Assembly (NCBI GenBank): GCA_023150475.1
Contig: JAKLKU010000024.1
Coordinates: 1 to 39,614 of the forward strand
From: Planctomycetota bacterium
GTDB taxonomy: Bacteria; Planctomycetota; UBA1135; GCA-002686595
Length of the DNA stretch: 39,614 nt
Direction of reading: 5' to 3'
Shown: positions 31,794 to 38,340 of the stretch, piece by piece
Position numbering within the stretch: the stretch's first letter is position 1
How the letters are laid out: each line of letters begins with the position of its first letter
Translations under genes and position numbers: made by a program
Notes under the pieces: generated by a model
Told to the model about the DNA's origin: nothing
The model's input: the letters and a program-made list of their open reading frames with translations, nothing else
The model's database searches: none

Positions 31794-32840
31794 ATGCCGC
31801 GTCCCGTTTCGTTGTTCACCGGTCAATGGGCGGACCTGCCGCTCGAGACGCTTGCCAAGAAGGCCAAGTCGTTCGGCTACGAAGGGCTCGAGCTCGCGTG
31901 TTGGGGCGATCACTTCGACGTGCAACGCGCGCTCGCCGAGAAGGATTACTGCAAGAAGCAGTGGGAGCTGCTCGCGTCGCACAACCTCGGCTGCTTCGCG
32001 ATCTCGAACCACTTGGTCGGCCAAGCGGTCAGCGATCGCATCGACGAGCGCCACAAGGCGATCCTGCCGAAGCACGTGTGGGGCGACGGCGATCCCGCGG
32101 GCGTGCAGAAGCGCGCCGCGAAGGAGATGATCGACACCGGCAAGGCCGCGCGGAAGTTCTTCGACGCGGCGCCGAAGAGCATCCAAGACCAACTCGCGCG
32201 CACGAAGCGCACGGTGGTCGTCGGCTTCACCGGCAGCCCGATCTGGCAGTGGCTCTACAGCTTCCCGCCGGTGTCGCCGAAGGCGATCGAACAAGGCTTC
32301 GCGAGCTTCGCGAAGGCGTGGAAGCCGATCCTCGACGCGTACGACAAGGTCGACGTCAGCTTCGCGCTCGAAGTGCACCCGACCGAGATCGCGTTCGACA
32401 TCGCGTCGACGAAACGCGCGCTCGCGGCGCTCGGCGACCACCCGCGCTTCGGGTTCAACTTCGACCCGTCGCACTTCGGTTACCAAGGCGTCGACTACGT
32501 CGGCTTCCTGCGCGAGTTCTCGAGCCGCATCTGGAACGTGCACGTCAAGGACGTCTGGTGGTCGGACCGCGCGACCCCGATCGGCGTCTTCGGCGGGCAC
32601 ACCGACTTCGGCACCGACGGACGCTTCTGGGACTTCCGTTCGCCGGGGCACGGCCGCGTCGATTTCGAAGCGATCGTGCGCGTCCTGAACCACATCGGCT
32701 ACCAAGGCCCGCTGACGGTCGAGTGGGAGGATCCGATGATGGATCGTGAGCACGGTGCGACCGAAGCGGCGGCATTCGTGAAGAAGCTCGACTTCCCGCG
32801 CTCGAAGATCGCATTCGACGCGGCGTTCTCCGAGAAGTGA
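31794..32840 (+). CDS. Sugar phosphate isomerase/epimerase-like TIM-barrel protein
   Basis: 348 residues with an AP-endonuclease-2/xylose-isomerase-like TIM barrel. Metal-ligand candidates occur in the right order: Glu in SFALEVHPTE, Asp and His in FNFDPSHFGY, His and Asp in NVHVKDVW, and Glu in GPLTVEWED. The N-terminus VSLFTGQWADLPLETLAKKA is the usual family start. Enzymes of this type isomerise, epimerise or dehydrate sugars or keto sugars. Shine-Dalgarno GAGGAT precedes the ATG. The following gene starts within its stop (GTGA), so they are coupled. No signal peptide. Exact substrate unknown; the adjacent MocA enzyme suggests a keto-sugar intermediate. Confidence 0.9.
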   Translation: MPRPVSLFTGQWADLPLETLAKKAKSFGYEGLELACWGDHFDVQRALAEKDYCKKQWELLASHNLGCFAISNHLVGQAVSDRIDERHKAILPKHVWGDGDPAGVQKRAAKEMIDTGKAARKFFDAAPKSIQDQLARTKRTVVVGFTGSPIWQWLYSFPPVSPKAIEQGFASFAKAWKPILDAYDKVDVSFALEVHPTEIAFDIASTKRALAALGDHPRFGFNFDPSHFGYQGVDYVGFLREFSSRIWNVHVKDVWWSDRATPIGVFGGHTDFGTDGRFWDFRSPGHGRVDFEAIVRVLNHIGYQGPLTVEWEDPMMDREHGATEAAAFVKKLDFPRSKIAFDAAFSEK

Positions 32841-33643
32841 CGCTTCCGAAGCCTCTGAGCTTCGCGATCGGCGCGGCGTTCGCGTCGATCGCCGCGTACT
32901 TCGTGGTCGACGCGCGGCGCACGCGCGAGCCGGATTGGTCACGAGGCATCGAGACGCTCGACGCCGTGACGCGCGCCACGCTCGACGAACTCGGAAGGCG
33001 CCACGGCTTGAGCTTCGACGTGCGCGCGGCGCCGAGCGGCGCCGGCGGCAACGTGCACCACGGCGTGGTGCGGCCCGAGGAACTCGCACGTTTCGTGCGC
33101 TGGCTCGACGAGGAATGGTCGCGGTATCCGACGTGCTGGTTCGAAGCGACCCGGCTCGCACGGGTGATCTTCTGCAGGGAGCTCGTCCTCGAGCACGAGC
33201 GCGTCGGCGGATTCGTCGACGGCGAGCGTCACGACCTGTACCTCGAGACGTCGGTCGCCGACGAGGCCCACGCGCGCCGCGCCGTGCACCACGAGTTCGC
33301 GCACGCCTTCGACGACGCGACTTCCCACGACGGCGAGGATGTGCTGTGGACCGCGCTCAACCCGCCCAACTTCGCGTATGGAGCCGGTGGCCTCTCGCGC
33401 GTCTCCGATCCTGCGGCGAGTCGGCTCGAGAGTGCGAGCGTCGGTTTCGTCACCGGCTACGCGACGGCTTCGCCTCAGGAAGACAAGGCCGAGCTCTTCG
33501 CGTGGCTGATGACCGCGCCCGAAGAGGTTCGGAGACTCGCCGCCGGCGATCCGTACCTCGCCGCGAAGTGGGACGAGCTGTGCGCGCGGTTCGGCGCGCC
33601 GTGCGGCGCCACCACGGCGGCGCTGCCGCTCGCCAAACGCTGA
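32837..33643 (+). CDS. Putative membrane-anchored zinc metallopeptidase
   Basis: 268 residues. An N-terminal signal anchor (about 5-24) is followed by a domain with HHEFAHAFDD (H152, E153, H156 of an HExxH-type zinc site) and a downstream EDKAELFAWL, whose Glu could be the third ligand as in gluzincin-like 'putative zinc-binding metallopeptidases'. I recognise the pattern but not a named family. The GTG at 32837 overlaps the stop of the TIM-barrel gene as GTGA. Its presence inside a sugar cluster is odd; it may process exported cluster proteins, or simply be co-transcribed. Ends in a 70-nt heptamer repeat beginning at its last codons. Confidence 0.75.
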   Translation: MTLPKPLSFAIGAAFASIAAYFVVDARRTREPDWSRGIETLDAVTRATLDELGRRHGLSFDVRAAPSGAGGNVHHGVVRPEELARFVRWLDEEWSRYPTCWFEATRLARVIFCRELVLEHERVGGFVDGERHDLYLETSVADEAHARRAVHHEFAHAFDDATSHDGEDVLWTALNPPNFAYGAGGLSRVSDPAASRLESASVGFVTGYATASPQEDKAELFAWLMTAPEEVRRLAAGDPYLAAKWDELCARFGAPCGATTAALPLAKR

Positions 33644-33700
33644 ACGCTGAACGCCGAATGCCGAACGCTGAACGCCGAATGCCAAGCGCCAAACGCTGAC
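33631..33700 (+). repeat. Heptameric tandem repeat array after the zinc peptidase
   Basis: Ten contiguous 7-nt units of the type (C/T)GC(C/T)(G/A)A(A/C/G), starting at 33631 and running to 33700; most common are CGCTGAA, CGCCGAA and TGCCGAA. A 21-nt higher-order unit is visible twice (33645-33665 and 33666-33686). The array covers the last codons and stop of the preceding gene and the start of the 190-nt intergenic space. Similar heptamers occur in some planctomycete genomes as far as I recall. Confidence 0.85.
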
Positions 33701-33833
33701 GACGACGAAACCCGAGCCGGGTTCGTGCGTTGCGTGCCAGGATCGCCGCGGGCGTGAGCCGCGATCCAGCGCGCGGCGGCGACGGCCACTGGAGCCGCGT
33801 GCGCTCGCTTGGCAGGATGGCGAGTGCTCGACG

Positions 33834-34565
33834 ATGCCTACGGGACTGCTGAAGCTCGCCTTGTGCACGTGGTTCGCGCTCACTGTCGCTTGGCGTGAAA
33901 GGCCCGCCGAGCCGTGGGTCTTCCGCGGCGCGTTCGAAGGCCGCGAACGCGTGCTCGTCGCGCGGCTCGCGCCCGACCTCGGCGTGGTCTACGACCTCGA
34001 GCACGCCTCGCTCGTGTGCGCGTTCGCGGGCGACGTCGCCGACGGCGAGCGCGGTTTCGTGATCGACGGTCCGCGCCACACCGAAGGTCCCGACGGCGCC
34101 GTGTGGTGGGTGGAGGAGCAAGGCAACGCGAAGCTCGCCAAGACCACGTTCAAGGGCCACCGTTTCGCGAACGGACAAGTGATCCTGCGCTACGAGCTCG
34201 TCACCGAGTCCGGCGCGAAGATCCAGATCGAGGAGACGCCGGAGTTCGAACGCCCCGAGGACTTCGACGCCGATCCGTCGAACGTCGCGCCGTGGCTCGT
34301 GCCGGGGCTCGTCGGCTTGCGCCGCAGCTTCAAGGCGTCGGGCATCCCCGACGGCGTGCGCCTCGCGTTGCTCGTGCGCGCGCGCTGCGTCGGTTACGTC
34401 GACTACGACCGCATCCTGCCCGAGGGCGAGCGCGAGATCGACGTCGGCGGGCGCAAGCTCCGCGAGCTCTACGCGCGGCTCCTGATCGAGCCGACCAACG
34501 GCACGCACGAGATCCACTTCTTCTTCGCGGCGCCGGAAGTCGCGCCGACGGGCGGAGGCAAATGA
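33834..34565 (+). CDS. Secreted protein resembling a module of DUF1080-type multidomain proteins
   Basis: 243 residues, with an N-terminal hydrophobic segment (LLKLALCTWFALTVAW) as signal or anchor. The segment EPWVFRGAFEGRERVLVARL (about 26-45) and the following DLGVVYDLEHASLVCAFAG match, as I recall it, a module found in large planctomycete or Bacteroidetes heme and PA14/DUF1080-containing proteins (D-x-P-W-V-F-R-S). Here no CxxCH heme motif is present and the module is alone, but its stop overlaps the start of the DUF1080 lipoprotein as ATGA. A CAGGAT -10-like hexamer lies at 33813, 15 nt before the ATG. Function unknown; possibly a partner subunit of the DUF1080 protein. Confidence 0.65.
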   Translation: MPTGLLKLALCTWFALTVAWRERPAEPWVFRGAFEGRERVLVARLAPDLGVVYDLEHASLVCAFAGDVADGERGFVIDGPRHTEGPDGAVWWVEEQGNAKLAKTTFKGHRFANGQVILRYELVTESGAKIQIEETPEFERPEDFDADPSNVAPWLVPGLVGLRRSFKASGIPDGVRLALLVRARCVGYVDYDRILPEGEREIDVGGRKLRELYARLLIEPTNGTHEIHFFFAAPEVAPTGGGK

Positions 34566-37210
34566 ACGACGTCACCCGCGTGTCTCGTGCTCTCCTGCCG
34601 CTCGCACTCTGCGCCTTCGTCGCGTGCGCCAGACCGCGGCCCGAGCCGCAGTCGTCACCCGACGCGACGCCGCCCGCCGCGGACGTCGGGGTCGCGCCGG
34701 AGTCCGATGGCGCATCGTCCACGGCGCCGAACGAACCCGCGCCCGCGGGCGGCGCGCCCGTGTCGAACGTCGCGCCGGGCGCGAGCGTCGACGTGTGGGC
34801 CGTCGCAGGTCCGCTCGAACGCGGCTACGAGCCGCTCGGCGGCGAACCGCCGTCGTGGAGCGCGGTGTGGGTCGAAAGTGGTCGCGCGCCGCCGCCGCTC
34901 GTCTCGGACCTCGGCGCTCCGGGCGCAGCCGCGGGCTCGGCGCCGGATTCGTCGATTGCCTCGGCGCCTGGCTCGTCGCCTGGCTCGTCGTGGATCGCAC
35001 GGGTGCGCAGCGACTTGCGCGTGACGGAAGCGGGCCCGCGCGAAGTGCAGCTCACGCTCTCCGGCGGCGCGCGTGTGACGCTCGACGGTCAGGTCGTGCT
35101 CGATCGCTTCACGGACGATCTGCGCGGCACGACGAAGCTCGCGCTCGGCGAGCTCGACGCCGGCGAACATCCGTTCGAGCTCTGGACGTGGGGCAACGCC
35201 GACGCGCGCGAGCTCTCGCTCGCCTGGCGCCGCGACGAAGCGCATCCGTGGCGGTGGCTCGCGAAGAACGATTGGTCGCACGCAGCGTCGCCGAACCGCG
35301 CGGTGCCGGGCCTGCGCCGCGTCAAACGGCCGAACGTGCGGCGGCCGGGCGTCAAACTCGAACCGCCGATCACGCCGTCGTTCGTCGTCGACACGTTTCA
35401 CGTTCCCGGTCTCGCGCACAACGCCGTCGGGCTGGCGAGCCTCGCGCCACAGCGCTGGCTCGTGCTCGAAGGCGGCGCGCGAGCGAAGGTGAGGCTCCAC
35501 GTACTCGCGGGCGACACGCTCACGCCGCCGCGTGCGTTTGCATCGGGCCTCGATCATCCCGGCGGCATCGCAGTGAGCGACGGTCGGGTCTTCGTCGCGC
35601 AGAAGAACGAGCTCACCGAGCTCGTCGACCGCGACGCCGACGGCGTCGTCGACGAATATCGCGTGGCGCTCGAGCTTCCCGGGCGCGAGTTCGCGCGTCC
35701 GGTCGGCCTCGCGGTCGACCAGGGGCTCGCGGCGATCCTCTTCGAGACCGAGTCGGGCGTGAAGGCGCTGATCGCCTCGCTCGCGGACGGCCGCACGACG
35801 CTGCACGATCTCGGCGGCGCGGCGGAAGCGTTCGTCGCGGCAGGTTTCGACGGTGCGTTCCTGGTGTTGTCGCGGTCGCTCGACCCGGGCTGCGTCTTTG
35901 GCCACTGGGTGGGGCTGGTTCCCGAACGCAGCTGGCGGATCGCGATGGACGACTCGGTCGCGGCGTTCTGCGACGAAGTGCTGCCCTACGATTTCGGCCC
36001 GTTCGCGTCGCTCGAGCGCGACGATTCGACGGCGCGCTTCCAGATGGGAGCGACGATCGTCGCAGTCGCGCGGACGGCCGATGGGTTCGATCTCTCGGTC
36101 GCGCAGGATCAAGCGACCCGAACGCTGGGTTGGAGCCGCAACGACCCGCGCACACCGTCACGAGGCAGTCTCTGCGCCGCGCCGACCGGTGACGGCGCCA
36201 CGGTGTTCCTCGGCGACGACGACGCGTTGCGCCGCGTCCGCCGGGCGCCCGGGGTCAGCGTGTTGCTCGGCGCGCGGAGCCATCCGAACGCGATCGAGCT
36301 CGAGTTCTCCGCACCGCTCGCGTTCGATTCCGGGTGGGAGCGTGAGGCGTGGAACACGGCGTGGGGCTCGCCTGCGCCCGCGGAATGGGTGTCGGTCTCT
36401 GCGGATCGCCGACGGATCCTGATCGCGCGCCGCGACCAGCCTCCGATCGCGGTCACCACGGCGAAGCCGGTGCGCGACGAACTCGGCCACCTGCTGCGAC
36501 CGACCGCCGGCGTGCGGCACGTCGCGACCCTCGTCGCCGACCGAAAGCCGCTCGAACGGCCGCCGTTCCCCGACGGCGTGCGCAACGTGTTGAGCGAGGA
36601 GGAGCGAGCGGCCGGCTGGCGGCTGCTCTTCGACGGCAAGACGCTGGCGGGGTGGAAGAACTACGGCCGTGACGAACCGCCCGTCGGATGGTCGATCGAC
36701 GACGGCATGCTGGTGCGCGTCGCCGACGGCGGCGATCTCGTCACCGACGAGCTCTTCGAGAGCTTCGAGCTCGAGTTCGATTGGTGGTTGGATCCAGGCG
36801 GCAACGGCGGCGTCTTCTTCCACGTCGTCGACGGCTACGACTACGTCTGGCGCACCGGGCCCGAGTACCAGTTGCTCGACAACGACAAGCACGCCGACGG
36901 TCAGAACCCGCTGACGTCCGCCGGAGCGAACTACGCGCTCCACGCGCCGGAATACGACGACACGCGGCCGATCGGTTCGTGGAACCACTCGCGGCTCGTC
37001 GTCGACGGGGCGCACGTCGAGCACTGGCTGAACGGCGAGAAGCAGTGCGAGTACGAGCTCTGGAGCGACGACTGGAAAGCGCGCGTCGCGACCTCGAAGT
37101 TCGCCGCGATGCCCGACTACGGTCTCGCGAAGACCGGCCGGATCGCGCTGCAGGACCACGGCGATCGCGTCGGGTTCATGAACCTGAAGCTGCGACCGAT
37201 CGTGCGCTGA
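34562..37210 (+). CDS. Lipoprotein with PA14-like, beta-propeller and C-terminal DUF1080 domains
   Basis: 882 residues. The signal MNDVTRVSRALLPLALCAFV with lipid Cys at AC22 is followed by a Pro/Ala linker. A PA14-like region (about 145-230: ARVTLDGQVVLDRF, DAGEHPFELWTWG) is next, then a propeller-like region (about 270-560; LDHPGGIAVSDGRVFVAQ, VGLAVDQ) reminiscent of glucose/sorbosone dehydrogenases. The C-terminal domain (about 690-882) is DUF1080 (Pfam PF06439, named 3-keto-disaccharide hydrolase): WRLLFDGKTLAGWKNY, WWLDPGGNGGVFFHVVDGYD, EYQLLDN, and WNHSRLVVDGAHVEHWLNGE. Extracytoplasmic cleavage of 3-keto glycosides fits the upstream MocA gene. The PA14-propeller-DUF1080 architecture is typical of planctomycetes. 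It ends abutting the convergent MBL gene. Confidence 0.88.
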   Translation: MNDVTRVSRALLPLALCAFVACARPRPEPQSSPDATPPAADVGVAPESDGASSTAPNEPAPAGGAPVSNVAPGASVDVWAVAGPLERGYEPLGGEPPSWSAVWVESGRAPPPLVSDLGAPGAAAGSAPDSSIASAPGSSPGSSWIARVRSDLRVTEAGPREVQLTLSGGARVTLDGQVVLDRFTDDLRGTTKLALGELDAGEHPFELWTWGNADARELSLAWRRDEAHPWRWLAKNDWSHAASPNRAVPGLRRVKRPNVRRPGVKLEPPITPSFVVDTFHVPGLAHNAVGLASLAPQRWLVLEGGARAKVRLHVLAGDTLTPPRAFASGLDHPGGIAVSDGRVFVAQKNELTELVDRDADGVVDEYRVALELPGREFARPVGLAVDQGLAAILFETESGVKALIASLADGRTTLHDLGGAAEAFVAAGFDGAFLVLSRSLDPGCVFGHWVGLVPERSWRIAMDDSVAAFCDEVLPYDFGPFASLERDDSTARFQMGATIVAVARTADGFDLSVAQDQATRTLGWSRNDPRTPSRGSLCAAPTGDGATVFLGDDDALRRVRRAPGVSVLLGARSHPNAIELEFSAPLAFDSGWEREAWNTAWGSPAPAEWVSVSADRRRILIARRDQPPIAVTTAKPVRDELGHLLRPTAGVRHVATLVADRKPLERPPFPDGVRNVLSEEERAAGWRLLFDGKTLAGWKNYGRDEPPVGWSIDDGMLVRVADGGDLVTDELFESFELEFDWWLDPGGNGGVFFHVVDGYDYVWRTGPEYQLLDNDKHADGQNPLTSAGANYALHAPEYDDTRPIGSWNHSRLVVDGAHVEHWLNGEKQCEYELWSDDWKARVATSKFAAMPDYGLAKTGRIALQDHGDRVGFMNLKLRPIVR

Positions 37211-37213
37211 TCA
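37208..37213. other. Abutting convergent stop codons (TGATCA)
   Basis: The TGA of the DUF1080 gene (37208-37210) and the TCA that is the minus-strand stop of the MBL gene (37211-37213) are adjacent, so the convergent genes have no intergenic space and no room for a separate terminator. Confidence 0.9.
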
Positions 37214-38101
37214 CTCGACGCCGAGCTCGCGCGCGACCGTTTCGAGGAAGCGTTCCTCGCCGACGAACTCCCACGCGAGCGACTCGTACTTCTTCAACGT
37301 GCGCTCGCTCTTCAGCGTCGCGAGCGACTTCTTCGCGGCCTTCGCGTCGCCGACGAGCTTCAAGCAGTCGACGAGCACGTCGCGGTACGCCGCGAGCTCT
37401 CGTTTCGTCGCGAGCGCGCCGTGGCCCGGGATCACCTTGGTCGCATCGTCGATCTCGGCGAGCACGCGCTCGACGGCGCGCACCACGCCCGCGACGCTGC
37501 CGCCGGAGTCGAGGTCGACGAACGGGAAGCGGCCTTGGAAGAAGAGGTCGCCCATGTGCACGACGTTCGCGCGTTCGAAGTACACGACGCTGTCGCCGTC
37601 GGTGTGGGCGTTCGCGTAGTGGACGACGCGCACGCGTTCGTCGCCGAAGTGGAGTGCGAGCCCGTCGGCGTACGTGATCACGGGCACCCCCGGCGCCACG
37701 AGCGGTCCGTTGCGGCGCTGCGGATCCGTGAGCCGCGTGCGGGCGTTCTCGTGCGCGACGATCGGCGCGCGCGCGCCGAAGCTCGCATTGTTGCCCGTGT
37801 GATCGCCGTGGTGGTGCGTGTTGAGCACGAAGCGCCAAGGAGCTTTCGACAGTGCGTCGATCGCGTCGAGGAGCGGCTCCTCCGTCGGCGCCATCTGGTC
37901 GTCGACCACGAGCACGCCGTAGTCGTTGCACAGTACGCCGACGTTGCCACCGACGCCGACCAGCAAGTGCACGCCGCCCGAGACCGGCGTGCTCTTCACG
38001 GAAACGTCTTGGGCCGAAGCGGCGGGCCGGAGTCCGAGTCCGAGGGCGAAGAGCGCCGAGAAGCCGACGGCGGCGAGCCACGGAGCACGAAGGAGGCTCA
38101 T
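37211..38101 (-). CDS. Exported MBL-fold metallo-hydrolase
   Basis: 296 residues. The signal peptide (LRAPWLAAVGFSALFALGLG) is followed by a metallo-beta-lactamase fold. HxHxDH is LNTHHHGDHTG (H96, H98, D100, H101); later residues fit the fold: HTDGDSVVYF (distal His), MGDLFFQGRF (bridging Asp) and IPGHGALAT (last His). Such enzymes hydrolyse lactones, thioesters, phosphoesters or lactams; the substrate is unknown. The ATG at 38101 starts the signal; a frame start at 38284 would add a low-complexity prefix. The C-terminal 60 residues are charged and Lys-rich, perhaps a separate helical region. Confidence 0.9.
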   Translation of the reverse strand: MSLLRAPWLAAVGFSALFALGLGLRPAASAQDVSVKSTPVSGGVHLLVGVGGNVGVLCNDYGVLVVDDQMAPTEEPLLDAIDALSKAPWRFVLNTHHHGDHTGNNASFGARAPIVAHENARTRLTDPQRRNGPLVAPGVPVITYADGLALHFGDERVRVVHYANAHTDGDSVVYFERANVVHMGDLFFQGRFPFVDLDSGGSVAGVVRAVERVLAEIDDATKVIPGHGALATKRELAAYRDVLVDCLKLVGDAKAAKKSLATLKSERTLKKYESLAWEFVGEERFLETVARELGVE

Positions 38102-38185
38102 GGAGGAAACCTGCGGTAAGGGCCTGCGGGGGGAGGGCTTAGCGCGATCTTGCCCGGCCCGCCCCGGGGCCCGCAAGCGACGGGG

Positions 38186-38191
38186 TACTCT
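38186..38191 (+). promoter_or_regulatory. -10-like hexamer upstream of the split-domain protein
   Basis: TACTCT at 38186-38191, about 150 nt before the ATG at 38341. Weak match in the 239-nt intergenic region between the divergent MBL and the secreted-protein genes. No -35 or Shine-Dalgarno seen. Confidence 0.2.
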
Positions 38192-38340
38192 TCTCGGCCG
38201 GTCGGCGCTCGCGCGCTCCGCTCGGCACGCAGGGGATGTGCCTCGCGGACTCCACGGAACCGATTTCCTGGAGCGGCTGTCCAACAGCTCTCTCGCCCGT
38301 CACTTCCCGACGCGTCTCGCGCTCACGCCCGCAACTCACG

